64,000 nt of DNA, taken from contig OX235263.1 in NCBI GenBank assembly GCA_944472135.2, positions 18,901,379-18,965,378 of the forward strand, written 5' to 3'. A program made the translations under genes and the position numbers. Below are positions 1-10,235 of this stretch, piece after piece. This stretch comes from Trichobilharzia regenti (lineage: Eukaryota > Platyhelminthes > Trematoda > Strigeidida > Schistosomatidae). The number at the start of each line of letters is the position of its first letter. The first letter of the stretch is position 1. Under the pieces are notes generated by a model. That model saw nothing but the letters and a program-made list of their open reading frames with translations, did not search any database and was not told where the DNA came from.

Positions 1-143
1 TGCGTACACTCTCCACCATTTCATAAAATTCAGAAGAGCAGCGCTCATCAAACGATGTATTTTGCGTCTACCGACATGATATCTCTCCTGTTCTTTTCTG
101 TCGTCCAGCCACGTAAGATGAATATATGAAAATTACTTTTAAG

Positions 144-276
144 TGTTGAAGACACAGATGACCTGACGCCTATGATAAATGCCCACTCAGACCTTCTTCG
201 CAAGGTGTATGGAAGTTACTACCTTTCGGAGTTGATTGAGGCTCAAAGTGATGAACTCAAATGTATTGTTGTAGAG
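144..276 (+). CDS. CFAP61: CFAP61 exon (N-terminal domain, VEDTDDLTPM...)
   Basis: Internal coding exon. It is bounded by an AG acceptor ending at 143 and a gtatgt donor at 277. The translation begins VEDTDDLTPMI and continues through YGSYYLSELIEAQ to IVVE. From memory of the family this matches the human CFAP61 stretch VEDHDDLMPI ... YGEYFLAELIEAQ, part of the N-terminal acetyltransferase-like region. CFAP61 is an axonemal protein of the calmodulin- and spoke-associated complex at the base of radial spoke 3, needed for sperm flagellum assembly in mammals. The exon starts with the last base of a split codon and ends in phase 0. Earlier exons lie outside the window. Confidence 0.9.
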
Positions 277-311
277 GTATGTTGATAGTTAAATTTCAGC
301 ATAAGTCCTAG

Positions 312-495
312 AGTGATCGTAGAGCTGTTGGATTTATAAGCGCAACGAGAGATGTGAATATTAAAAGCTTGAATGAACATTATGATTTGGATGTATTCAA
401 TGGACTAGTGAAGTGTGACGGTCCTGCTGAAAATATGTTACTGCCGTTAAATGAAAATGTCACTTCAAGGAATGATAATGAACTAAATAAAGCAG
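312..495 (+). CDS. CFAP61: CFAP61 exon (AVGFISATRDVN...)
   Basis: Acceptor AG at 310-311, in phase 0 with the preceding exon across a 35-bp intron; such tiny introns are known in schistosome genes. The protein reads SDRRAVGFISATRDVNIKSL, then NEHYDLDVFNGLVK, then a polar, poorly conserved tail (ENVTSRNDNELNKA). Human CFAP61 has TAVGFMSVCSRVN followed by HECFDLGPFHGLC at the same place. The donor is G|gtaggg at 496, so the exon ends in phase 1. The divergent tail corresponds to the low-complexity linker of the vertebrate protein. Confidence 0.88.
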
Positions 496-1170
496 GTAGG
501 GTTTTTCAATGAAAATTACTTTGCTAATAAATCAATACTGTACCTAACTTGTAAGTACCAGAAATTAATTAATTTTACCCCAAATTATCCGCTATACAGT
601 GCGTTTATTCAATTTTTGCAATGGTTTATACTTTCTAACGGTTTAAAATAATACAAATGAAGTAAAACGCTATGTGACTGACTTCATGTGTTTATAAGCA
701 GTAATAATTTGTGCTCGAAACATGGTCACCAGTTAGTATTACCGTATAACACTGTGTGATTTATCAGAATAAAATCTTTTCTATTATAGAGTTACACTCT
801 ACAACGGTGCCCACGTTTTACATTCATATTATTTATCACCTCCCTGATATGTTGTTTTTGTTTAGTTATTGTCAGACAAACTTATTGCCACTGGATTGGT
901 AAATTTTGTATTCTATTATAAATGCTTACTATGTTTGGGTAGAACCCTGGACAAGAATCGAACTGAGAGGTAAATACTTCTTCGCTCATTCTTTGGTCGT
1001 CTGAATGTCTAAATGGAGATTTGTACTAATGCAGTTAGGAAATCTAAAGATGTATATACTGTATCGTACAGAAAAATACGCAGAGAATGAGTTTCGTGAA
1101 ACTTTTAGATTCTGTAAATGTACCTTGTATATATATGTACATATATACACATATTTGATTGAACTGACAG
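496..1170 (+). other. CFAP61 intron, no clear repeat
   Basis: This is an AT-rich intron between two CFAP61 exons. I see no recognisable mobile element, tRNA-like box pair or extended ORF. A short TATATA-rich stretch lies at about 1127-1152, just before the polypyrimidine-poor acceptor at 1169-1170. Confidence 0.5.
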
Positions 1171-1410
1171 GTCATACATCAGCAAGTTATACAAGCACTG
1201 AGGAACAAATCAATTCGTTAGAATTTAATCAATCACATTATGATCATTATAATTCAACGAACGGAAAAAGCAAAAGTGTCACTGGACAAAAAGACTTCTA
1301 CTTGAAAATAGAACAATGAATGATACAACCAAGTTAAAGTTAACAGATTTTACAAAACCTAATGCATTTGCTATACAATGTTTTATTATGAAACCAGAAT
1401 ATGAGTCTAG
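1171..1410 (+). CDS. CFAP61: CFAP61 exon with reading-frame discontinuity
   Basis: The right end is clear: TDFTKPNAFAIQCFIMKPEY followed by ESR, then gtaagc at 1411. It matches the human segment around FRPIYRGASAAFCIQLF. The left acceptor (gacag at 1166-1170) gives the right phase after 495 and opens GHTSASYTSTEEQ, but that frame stops at 1319 and is not the frame of the conserved end. Either a small intron (for example gttaga at 1217 to the AG at 1310-1311, 95 bp, which restores phase) or a sequencing or true indel lies inside. The conserved part from about 1312 is sure; the left part is inferred. The exon ends in phase 2. Confidence 0.7.
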
Positions 1411-1584
1411 GTAAGCATATTAAAAGATGTTGTGCTCACTGTTTCTTTTAGCAACTCGCACCAACCACTGAAACAATAACTTTGTATCATTATGCATGTG
1501 AATATAGTTAAGAATGCAGTCAACCACTTGGTTGAATACTGATCTGAAAACTGTGGACTGCGTAGAAAAACATCAAATTTTTTT

Positions 1585-1905
1585 CAGTGGTTTGATTAGT
1601 TGCAGATTTGCTCATGGGTTGATATCAGTGAGGGAACCATGCGGAAACCAGCTGTTTCATCCTAGTTTGTGGCTGTTTGTCAGAATGCACCCAATGGGAG
1701 GGGGTAAGAACCCACGGTCCTTCAATTTCAAGGCCAATTTCAGGTCCAATCGGTTGAATAGTCCACTAGGTCGTCTTGCAATCAGAAAGTCCCGGCTTTG
1801 TACAACTGAAGAGCCTTAAACTAGGACAGGCAACCATCCAGTGCTCACTGGTTGGTTTTCCAATCGTTCTTCAACTGAGATCAACTCGTGATCGAATCTA
1901 CACAC
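1585..1905 (-). repeat. Degenerate SINE, family B
   Basis: The sequence follows the family-B pattern seen many times in this window: 'catgggttgatatcagt', then 'ggaaccat', then an antisense hammerhead relic (ctgtttcatcctagtttg, 1651-1668). This copy is old. The tRNA-like half (1700-1800) has lost a clean B box and the hammerhead core is not intact. Confidence 0.55.
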
Positions 1906-2089
1906 TGAATGACTAGGTATAATTTCAGTCTTAATTGCAGTATTTCATAACAGTGTGTCAGCGTAAAAGCTAGTAAGAAAGAAGACAAAAACCAATGGTT
2001 AACGCACAATGAAAGACCTATCGATTAACTTGTAGTAAAATTGGCGTAATTACTATTTGTTTAATTCCATATAGTAACGAAGGAGATAA

Positions 2090-2720
2090 TAAGATGTTTC
2101 AGCCTGATATGAAAGTTTGAAGGTGTGATGAATGTGGATTACAAGGGGCTTAGAGACAAGATTTCATAGGATTAGAAAATAGTTACAACGTATGCAAAAA
2201 ATAAATATTTGATAACTGGAGAAATAATTTTAAAGGCGAATCAAAGGTGATAATTGTTTTCAACTTGATAAGAACTACAAAAGGGCTTAGAGATGCAGGA
2301 TAGAACGAATTACAGGTGTGAACAAAAATGAGCATGGAAACAAATTGAAATCAAATTTTCAACTTGAAATGTTAGTTAGAAGGTGTGATATAGATTACAA
2401 GAGGCATAGAAACAAAAAATTATACAGGATTAGAACGTAATCGTAATATTGTTATTCTAAACGGATTACAAGTGTGATCAGGAGGAGCATAGAAACAAAC
2501 TTAAAATAACTAGTTTTATGACTGAAAATTTGAAATAATAATTTGAGCTTGAAATGAAAGTTGGTAGGTGTGAATCTAAATTACAAGAGACTTAGGAACA
2601 CAAAAATTGCACAGGATTAAGATATAATTGTAAAATAGTTATTTTAAACGAATTATAAATGTGAACAGGAAAAGCATGGAAACAAACTTAAAATAACTGA
2701 AAAAAACTAAGTGAATCTAA
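2090..2720. repeat. Irregular tandem repeat in PLE 3' region
   Basis: Three related units start near 2105, 2364 and 2551. Each holds a 'gaaggtgtga ... gattacaag' start and an 'aggattagaa ... aacaggaaaagcatgg' end. Spacing is about 259 and 187 bp. The block sits directly beyond the 3' end of the minus-strand PLE fragment at 2840-3075, so it probably belongs to that element's 3' untranslated region. Confidence 0.5.
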
Positions 2721-2839
2721 TGATGACTGAGGGACTAAGGATCAGACACACAGAGAACGAAAAAATGCTCAAAATAAAAAAGAGAACAAAGAAGAAGAAG
2801 AAGAGGAAAAAAGGAAGCAGAGGGAACATACCAAACTAG

Positions 2840-3075
2840 GTCCATAGGTAGTTGTAAGGTTGGACTAATTTCTTTTGAACACACAGTTCCGGCTTCTCAA
2901 TGCATATTGCGAGATCTTCTGCAGTATAAAGAAGTCGGAAACATACTGCTTTTGGTAGGTTTCTGTTGACTTTGTAAATCACTTTGAAAGAACCAGCTGA
3001 GATGTTTGAGAGGTACTGACCGTAAGCCCGCGTAAGCCCACCATCGCTTTTTTAACAACTCTATGACATGCTACG
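2840..3075 (-). mobile_element. PLE 3' end fragment (C-terminal tail of GIY-YIG ORF)
   Basis: The minus strand encodes VIYKVNRNLPKAVCFRLLYT followed by AEDLAICIEKPELCVQKK. This is the conserved tail after the GIY-YIG nuclease in all PLEs here (compare FKIIYKV ... AEALAI ... LCIQK at 30.8 kb). PLEs are retroelements whose single ORF joins a telomerase-related reverse transcriptase to a GIY-YIG endonuclease. Only the last part survives. Confidence 0.7.
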
Positions 3076-3232
3076 AAGCCAGCTAAAATCTTTCTAGTGA
3101 CACAATACTGATTTTAAATACTTCCGGCAGATACAACTTTAAGCTATGTAATTTAACATACGATTAGTGATCCTCATGACAAATATTTGCTTCTACTTCC
3201 GCAAATAAACTTTAGTTTTCATGAGTTGACTT

Positions 3233-3540
3233 GTAGGGATTTGATTTATTTTGAAGTTTGGTCACGGATTGATATCAGTTACAGAATCATCAAAAACCAA
3301 CCAGGTAGTACTGGATAGCTGTTTCGTCCAACTGTGGGTCTCTCCAGTGTTGCCCACCCACCGGAGTTCAAACCCGGGACCTACGGATTGCTAGATCCAG
3401 CACTGTACTGATGGGACTCGACTGAAACGCCCATGAATCCCAATTTTGACCAGTTGGTAATTTTAGCGCCACTACCAGCTAATGTTATTGGCGAGTATTT
3501 GCCATTACACCTGATCTAGTGGAACACACTGGTCATGATG
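3233..3540 (-). repeat. SINE family B (left member of inverted pair)
   Basis: It carries the family-B order on the minus strand: tRNA-like promoter with B box (antisense of gagttcaaacccggg, 3364-3378), a hammerhead relic (3312-3352), and the conserved tail ending near 'gggatttgatt'. The hammerhead core is damaged, with no CTGANGA. It pairs head-to-head with the copy at 3655-3950. Confidence 0.65.
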
Positions 3541-3654
3541 TCTCAATAGAACTTCTTACAACTTTATCTTGTAGCCAGTAACTGGAGGACAAACTACAAA
3601 CTAACTCGTGGAAATTAATGTGGAGCTCGCCCAGGCCGAAGATGCCTGAAGGTA

Positions 3655-3950
3655 TAAGAGGAAGTCGTGACCGGTGGGATCCGCCGGATTGAGCAAGAGG
3701 ACAAATACTCTCCGATAACACTGGCTGGTAGTGGCGCCATTTGGTAGAAATTGGAATTCATGGACCAATAAATCGAGTCCTATCGGTACAATGCTTAATC
3801 TCGCAATTCATAGGTCTTGGGTTTGAACTCCGGTGGGTGCACACTGATGAAGAGTCCCACAGTTGGACAAAAAAGCTATCCACTACTACCTGGTTGGTTT
3901 TCGATGGTTCCCTAACTGACATCAATGCGTCACCAAACTTGAAATGAACT
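3655..3950 (+). repeat. SINE family B (right member of inverted pair)
   Basis: The B box reads gggtttgaactcc at 3828-3840. It is followed by gtgcacactgatgaagag, ttggac and aaaaaagctatcc, the family hammerhead with A replacing the essential C of the core and GAAA changed. It runs opposite to 3233-3540. Confidence 0.65.
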
Positions 3951-4213
3951 TGAATTCTAATTTGCACACACTTTATTGTGGGCCATAACTTTCTTTTCAC
4001 TAAGCTTTGAAAATAACTAGACTTTAGAATCCTGTATACTTCGGTCAGTTTTACAGAAGGTAGTCATGTCATTTTTTATGAATATAGTATATATTGGTGA
4101 ATTATCTGCTGTACATTAACTGGCAGTAGGTTGTTGCCATTGGATAAGAGTTAAAATTTATGTTGAATATAATTTAGTGATTAGTTTCGTATACAATGAC
4201 TAGTGAACTCAAT

Positions 4214-4411
4214 GATCCTGATGGGGTTGTGTTCTCTGAGCTGGATAGTTAATTTGCGAAGCTTTCATCACCCTACTGGGCGACATCTTCAGCGCATTCT
4301 TCAATTTGTTGAAGTGAGCTTTTAGATTGCTCCGCGAGTTTATAAGTCAACTCTCCTGGTGACCTTCAACGTCGTGATTGGTTGCTTTTGTGTGTTTTCA
4401 CACCCTCTAGA
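4214..4411 (+). repeat. Left inverted arm of PLE at 4.2-5.2 kb
   Basis: About 190 bp here match the reverse complement of 4971-5160 with few differences; both hold the segment 'gctttcatca ... cttcaatttgttgaagtgag'. Inverted copies of the 3' end on both sides of a PLE core are typical of Penelope elements (pseudo-LTRs). Confidence 0.7.
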
Positions 4412-4970
4412 TGGCTACTTGTATTGGAACTGATTGTTTCCTTGATGTGAACTTTGACCATTTGTGTGTGAGGTTTCTTTCTTATCGGTTGATAAATTTT
4501 GTCTATTTCAATGTGTCTATTGATTGACGATTCACTGGAATACCAGGCAGCCTTCTACGAATTCTCTAGCATTCTGGTTGTTTCCTCTGTCTAATGTTTG
4601 AACGTTGCTTGTCCCAGTCGAATTGATTTCTGTGGTTGTCTGTATTTAGTGATATGAGTAATGGACTGGATGTCATGCCTTTTGACGGCTAGCTTATGTT
4701 CGTGGATACGAAGACTTAGGGAACCTCCACTTTGGCCAATGTAGTGTTTTTCGCAGTTGTTACAATTTATTTCGTAGATGATGTTGGTTTTATCTTTTTT
4801 CGTTGTTGAGTCTTTTGGTTGACATAGAATTGAGTGAAGTGATTTTGTTGGTTTGTGTACGACGTCAATTCCTAAAGACCTGAGGACTCTTGCAGTTATT
4901 TCTGCGATGATCTTATATCCAAGAACATAAGGTAGCTGTCGAAAGACATGACATCCAGTCCATCACAGCC
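4412..4970 (-). mobile_element. PLE fragment encoding GIY-YIG domain
   Basis: The minus strand between about 4640 and 4900 translates as NIIYEINCNNCEKHYIGQSG then GSLSLRIHEHKLAVKRHD. This is the GIY-YIG nuclease signature: xIIY...C..C...YIGQ...L..R..EH. The protein continues on the minus strand into the terminal repeat. No complete ORF remains. This nuclease type (C..C spacing, YIGQS) is closer to the copies at 13.7 and 38.9 kb than to the YIGRT type that dominates elsewhere. Confidence 0.75.
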
Positions 4971-5160
4971 TAGAGTATGTGAAAACACACAAAAGCAACC
5001 AATCACGACGTTGAAGGTCACCAGGAGAGATGACAAATAAACTTGTGGAGAAATCTAAAAGCTCACTTCAACAAATTGAAGTATGCGCTGAAGATGTCAT
5101 GTGATGAAAGCTTCGCAAATTAACTATCCAGTTAGGAGAACACAACCACATCAAAATCCT
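4971..5160 (-). repeat. Right inverted arm of PLE at 4.2-5.2 kb
   Basis: Inverted match to 4214-4411, including the terminal 'ggttgtgttctc' sequence, which appears here as gagaacacaacc at 5137-5148. A second short inverted match links 4915-4970 to about 4641-4700. Confidence 0.7.
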
Positions 5161-5264
5161 CCACCTGAGCTACAAATCTTCCCATCCTATCTGATTCTTA
5201 CGGGCGGAACTCAGTGATCTAGTGAAGATCATTCCTTAGCTATTTACTTATTCATAATCCAGGT

Positions 5265-5432
5265 GGAATATAGAGCTTCAGGCTTGATATCTGAAGGTTT
5301 AATAGCAGTCGAATTTATGTTTTACAGGATGGGGTTGCTAGCCTTTTTTTTCTAACCTTCTCACTTTACCGGGATTACTGCTGGTTGAATAAGGTATAAG
5401 AGAGGGTTCGACCGTGAATCTACCTCCGGATC
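5265..5432 (-). repeat. Degenerate tRNA-like SINE, family D
   Basis: Shares with the better copies at 6213-6445 and 17969-18187 the order 'gtggaatatagagcttcagg', 'aggatggggttgctagcc', 'ttaccgggattactgctgg' and an antisense B-box remnant (gggttcgaccg, 5404-5414). Confidence 0.5.
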
Positions 5433-5829
5433 TGATATGTATCCACATGATGTGTGTGTTTTGTTTTTGACAGTCTATTATATTTTGCTATGTGTATATG
5501 GATCGATATTCCATCTTAACTGACAATATGCTTTTGTCTGTCCACTAACTAAATAAACAATCCATGACCTTGTTGTCACATGACATTACAACCAATCATG
5601 TTAAGACTGGCTATTTATTGGTTCATGTGTATTAGCCATTTTCGTATATACTTTTGTACTTATTCTTGTTCACACACACGTTCGTACATCTAAGTACCCT
5701 TCCACTCACACTATTGTGTGACATTTATTTTCCTCATCTGGAAAATACAAGTATCATCGTAAACCCTGTGGTCTTCTGATTTCCCTCTTTCCGCGTCAGG
5801 AGTATTAACTACTCGACGAGTACATAACA
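5433..5829 (-). mobile_element. Solo-LTR-like repeat, family G
   Basis: On the minus strand it starts TGTTATGTACTCGTCGAG and ends near ATATCA, so it has TG...CA termini. Related copies lie at 31467-31886 (+), 33990-34290 (-) and 38349-38657 (+). The 31.5-kb copy has a TATA-like gtgtataaaagtg. No gag or pol sequence accompanies any copy, so these are read as solo LTRs or LTR-like repeats. Confidence 0.5.
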
Positions 5830-6014
5830 GGATCACTTGTGTGATTAGTCAGCATTCCTATGCAAATAATAATAATAATAACTTTGTATCATGTGCATGT
5901 TACATCCTCAATTAAAAACAAGTGATTAAATATGCTATATAAAATTGAGCTGAGAACGGATTCAAAAGTCTCTTTTTTTCTCTCATATACTTTCTCTTTG
6001 TTCTAATTCTTCAG

Positions 6015-6123
6015 ATATATGGACATGTTACCGCTACTGTTTAGTCAATTTCCTGATTTAGATTATGCTATAATCTCAGTGCCTCGGTTGGTCAAATGTT
6101 TTCCAATGTTAAAAAGTTTCGTT
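6015..6123 (+). CDS. CFAP61: CFAP61 exon (YMDMLPLLFSQFPDLDYA...)
   Basis: Acceptor cttcag ends at 6014; donor gtaagt begins at 6124. The first base completes the split AG|A codon of the exon ending at 1410. Reads YMDMLPLLFSQFPDLDYA then IISVPRLVKCFPMLKSFV, matching human SLDFMNFVFSLFSDKNF, CVISLPHLTPEFFLIQNFV. Ends in phase 0. Confidence 0.9.
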
Positions 6124-6212
6124 GTAAGTAAGCAAAGCAGATAAAATAATAACTTTTTGAAAACATCAACTAATTCTAAATAGATGTAACGCATATTTTT
6201 TGGTTTATTCCT

Positions 6213-6445
6213 TCACGTTCCCAGTATAACATATAGGGCACCTTCAAGCTACAGACTTGAAGTTTCTGTAGCAGTGGTGATTATTTTTAGAGGATGAATG
6301 GTTGCTAGCCTCATCCCCAACCTTCCTTCTTTATCTGTCTTACTACTGGCTTAACGAGGTAAAGGAGTGCGTCGGGACCGAGCCCTAGACCACATGAGGC
6401 GTGGTCGGCAAGCATCCTACCACTGTGCCAACGATGCATCGGTGT
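6213..6445 (-). repeat. tRNA-derived SINE, family D
   Basis: The reverse complement begins with a tRNA-like head: A box near 'ttggcacagtggtaggatg' (6414-6433), a B-box remnant near 6380, then a body with 'aaggttggggatgaggctagc' and an end near 'gggaacgtgaagg'. It lies about 90 bp downstream of a CFAP61 exon. Confidence 0.6.
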
Positions 6446-6689
6446 AACAAATATGCACTCACATATTTACATTTGTTAACAAGTTATGCATTAACAAGTG
6501 GAATAATCCTAAATCCAGCAAATGAACAACAATAATAAAGTCCATAGAATGTGTAAGAAGAAACTTTAGTATTCTATCAACCAGGAATTTGTATAATTGT
6601 GATTAACATAGGAGAATTTATTAGGATAAATTTTGAATACTAAGCAGGTTCAGTTACATACAATCTGACAATACCATGTGTTAGGGGAT

Positions 6690-7765
6690 CCTCAACGGAA
6701 AAAATCAGCGAGACGTTCGAAGTCAAGACAGAAGTAACACAAGGCTGCCTGCCTATTATCACTGATGATATTCTTAATTGTTGTGGACTGAATTAGGCAT
6801 CAGATTGTGCATGGGGAATGAGAACAAAACAAAACACTTTTGACCATCGATGAAAAGACTCTAGAAGATGCGGATTTCGCATATGGATGATTTATGTTTA
6901 ATGTCACACAAACTCAAAGACTTACAGCTAGGTGGAAAGCAACAAATTGACCAAAGAAACAGCCGGAGAAGACTTGACTTCAGGTGAACAGAGGGAAGAT
7001 GACCAACCAGTAGCAAAAGAAACAACAGCCAGCACTAATCACCATCAACGGGAGTGATTTGACAGAGGTTAATTCATTCACTCACTCACTCACTTAAGAA
7101 GCATCGTTTCAACTACCAGCGGATGGAACGGATGACGATGTCAAAGCTGGCCAGAATCGGAAAGCCAAGATACGCCTTCATAAACCTGAGAAAAGTTAGA
7201 AAATCTTCGGCACTAATTCAGTCAGCATAAACAACGAGATTGGGATTTTCAATGCAAATGTCAGTCAGTCAGTTCTTTATACGGGTCGGAAACTTATACT
7301 GCTTGTCACGCAAAGGATTTCCAGTAAGTTGAAGACTCCTAATCAATAGCCGCCTTCCTTGGGTTCATACTGGAGATCAAATGACCAACTGATTGGCTAG
7401 CCAGAAAGAATTAGCAACAAGAAACTCTGGCTGACTGGGAATAAACCAACCAAGAGCCTATCGCTCGACAAATATGCCGAGGGAAATGGAGATGGATTGG
7501 TCATACGTTGAGGAGGTCGTTGAATGGCATCGTGCTCAATGTAGGCTATTGCTGGAATAGAGTACAAATGGAAACGATGAGTGGGTCATCGGTGAGAAGC
7601 TTATATGTAGGATATCGTGTGGGTTTGAGGAGATGAGAGATTATGGGCTATCATGGACCTAGATGGAGAGGAGAGCAGAAAATAGGGGAAAGTGGAGAGA
7701 TGTGTTGTGGAAGCCCTTTGTTTCACTGCGAACTCGAAGGAATAATGAATAATAAAAAAATAAGT
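6690..7765 (+). mobile_element. RTE-like LINE 3' fragment
   Basis: Decayed C-terminal part of a non-LTR retrotransposon ORF2. Recognisable landmarks in order are 'acacaaggctgcctgc' (TQGCL), 'cttatactgcttgtcacg', and 'aaatggagatggattggtcatac' (KWRWIGH) followed by 'acgttgaggaggtcgttg'. It ends with the LINE tail 'gaatgaataataaa' near 7745-7760. Multiple stops and frameshifts; not coding. Similar tails lie at 9510-10230, 22400-22850 and 27655-28250. Confidence 0.6.
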
Positions 7766-7779
7766 TAAGCTTTCATCCA

Positions 7780-8200
7780 CTGCAGCTCATGCCAATCGAC
7801 CATGGAGTCTAACTTTTGTCAGTTCATGATAAATAGCGTCACCTCCAGCCAACGCCATTGGCGAGTATCTAACACAACGCTTCATCTAGTGATCAGGATT
7901 AGGTGTTTTAGTTGAAAATCCTAACAACACAGGTCTAACCAGTCAGGCATGAGGTATCGACTACTGATGGTGCAACATGTTCTGAATTGACAGAAGTTAA
8001 AATTTACTAACTACTGAGATACTTTACAGTGGCTGAATTGTCAACTGACTTGTGCTATGATCTAACGGTGCTGGGTTTGTTTCTTCTCGGGGTCATGAAT
8101 GCACAGTACTCAATAGTTTCAAGCTAATGTGAAACAGCTGGCCAATACTCCCTGGCTTTCTATATTTCTCTGACTAAAATTACTTCGTGGTCTAACTTTT
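7780..8200. repeat. Degenerate family-B SINE remnants
   Basis: Two decayed family-B pieces: 'gcgtcacctccagccaacgcc ... gcgagtatct' (7828-7879) and a plus-strand remnant with 'gtgaaacagctggccaatactccc' (8131-8154). No intact box or ribozyme core. Confidence 0.4.
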
Positions 8201-8505
8201 GAATTCAATCATTTTCGGGCAAATCAACACTTGAATGACATCTGTGTGATTAAAAAACAGACATCTGAGAAATATTTGATGAACACTTAGTACTTTAAAC
8301 AAACTGAATACTAGTTCTTGTTCAAATGTGTCAAATTTAGAGTGCATTTCAATGTTGTCATCTAGATGTTAAGAATCAATGGAGAAAAAATTAACTAAAA
8401 AAAGCTTATAAATGACCAATCGTATGCAGCTGCATTGTACGCTTGAATCCCTTCCACGTTTATTAACTTTGGATGTCTAATCTTAAGTAGCATATTAGAG
8501 TAGCG

Positions 8506-8859
8506 TAGTGAGAGGTGTCTGGAAACAAACCGAAATTGTAAACAACAATATCCGCTAATGTTTACATCCCAAATCGGGGTCATGATAAAAAACAAGAACA
8601 TAGCCTAACCTTGAGGAGTTTAACTGCCAATCACAGCAGACTGAACGTGTGCAAATACGATTCGCAGATATATGACTTAACTTTCTAAGAAACAGTAACG
8701 AAGAGATGATAGTTAACTTCAGCAAGAAAACAACCAACCAGATGACGATGCTTCTCTGCTAATAATAACGAATGATAATGTACACAAAAATATATAAATA
8801 TCTTTTGATTTTCTGAATTAACGATCTGTTGTCTGGCCCTTGTCTTCTGTCGTCGAACA
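8506..8859 (+). mobile_element. Solo-LTR-like repeat, family E
   Basis: Begins tagtgagagg and ends near 'ggcccttgtcttctgtcgtcg'. Inside are the family landmarks 'aacaaccaaccaga', 'aataatgtacacaaaaatatataaat' (TATA-like) and 'aacgatctgttgtctggccc'. Other copies: 9157-9509 (+), 11648-11987 (-), 14166-14457 (-), 21652-21950 (+), 41892-42181 (+). Better copies end in TTACA, and all have a TATA-like box about 70 bp before the end, as an LTR would. Confidence 0.6.
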
Positions 8860-9156
8860 ATCGTCATCAAGTTGATTTATAGAATTCAAGCACTGATACT
8901 TCATAAATTAGATTTTTTAAAATGACAGGAATTATTATTACTTGAAAATTGATTTCGTCTTATATTTTCCTCTTTTTTTTCTTTCGTAACTTAGCATTGC
9001 AGAATAAGACGAAATAAAGATCCTGAGCATGAATTGTATGTTTTTCATCGGTCTGAAATTCACAGGTAAATTCATTTTTGAAATAAATAGTATTGATTTA
9101 CAGTTAATTATACTTTTATAAACAAAGGTTATTAATAACAGTTCATAAAGGATTTG

Positions 9157-9509
9157 TAGTGAGAGCTGTCTGGAAGACAAAATTGGAGACGATACTTATC
9201 GTCAGTGTTTGTGACCCAATTCAGGGTTATGAGAAAAAACAAGAACAAAGACTAACCTTGAAGAATTCAGCAACCAATCACAGCAGATTTAGTGTGGGCG
9301 GATACGATTAGTGGATATGTCACCGGAATGTCTAAGAAACGGCAAAAAAAAGGAGATGACAGAATCACCTTCTTTGGGAAAACAGCGAATCAGAAGACGC
9401 TGTTTCTCTGCTAACAGTAACGAGTAATAATGTACATAAAAATCCATAAATATATGTTGAATTTCTCAGCAAACGACCTATCGCCTGGCCCTTGTCTTTC
9501 GTTGTTACA
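9157..9509 (+). mobile_element. Solo-LTR-like repeat, family E
   Basis: Starts tagtgagagctgtctgg and ends gttgttaca at 9509. Carries 'aataatgtacataaaaatccataaat' and 'cgacctatcgcctggccc'. It lies only about 300 bp from the copy at 8506-8859 in the same orientation, but nothing between resembles a retroelement body. Confidence 0.6.
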
Positions 9510-10235
9510 GATTAACTTTTCGATTGTGGTGGACTGGATTATGCAGAAGACTGTGCATGAGGGCGAAAAGACAGGAATATGTTAACACTAGAAGATCTGG
9601 ACTTCATGAATAATTTATGTCAGATGTCTGCATAAATTCGAACACCTACAGGCAAAAACCAACAGGTTAGCAGGAAACATAAGCAGCGAAGACAGGACTT
9701 CAAATGAACACGGAGAAGATGAAGGTGATGAAGAAAACCACCACCACCCAACAACAACAACATGCATCAGTCACTACCAACGGAAGAAATTTCAAAGAGG
9801 TCAGGCAGCACCGGTTGCAGTTACAGGTGTGGCACGGATGAGAATGTCAAAAGCAGAATCAGAAAGGCAAGACACGCCTGAAAAATTAGCGTGAAAATTC
9901 ACTACATTCAGAATAAAGAATGAAGTTCGGATTTTCAGCGCCAATATTAAGTCAGTCACTTCTTCTTTATGCCTCAGAAACTTGCCGGGCCTGTTGCGAA
10001 AGCATTTCCATCAGGCTACCGAAGACTTTGATCAACAAATGTCTGCGCTGGCTTCATGCTGAAGATAAAATGACCAGCTGGTCAGGAAGAATTAGCAACA
10101 AGAAACCCTAGGAAGGAATCAACCAAGAACCTGCTGGTCAACAAATATGCTGAAGAAGATGGATGTGGATCACACATACACCGAGTACACGAGCTAGGCT
10201 ATCACTCGACTAGAAGTCGAATGAGAAACAGCGAG
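9510..10235 (+). mobile_element. RTE-like LINE 3' fragment
   Basis: The best preserved part (9920-10110) reads QSLLLYASETCRACCES, then LINKCLRWLHAEDKM and ISNKKP. This corresponds to the RTE-clade ORF2 C-terminal stretch LLYGSETW ... FINRCLR ... ISNKELW. Frame breaks abound, so it is a dead copy. Confidence 0.6.
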
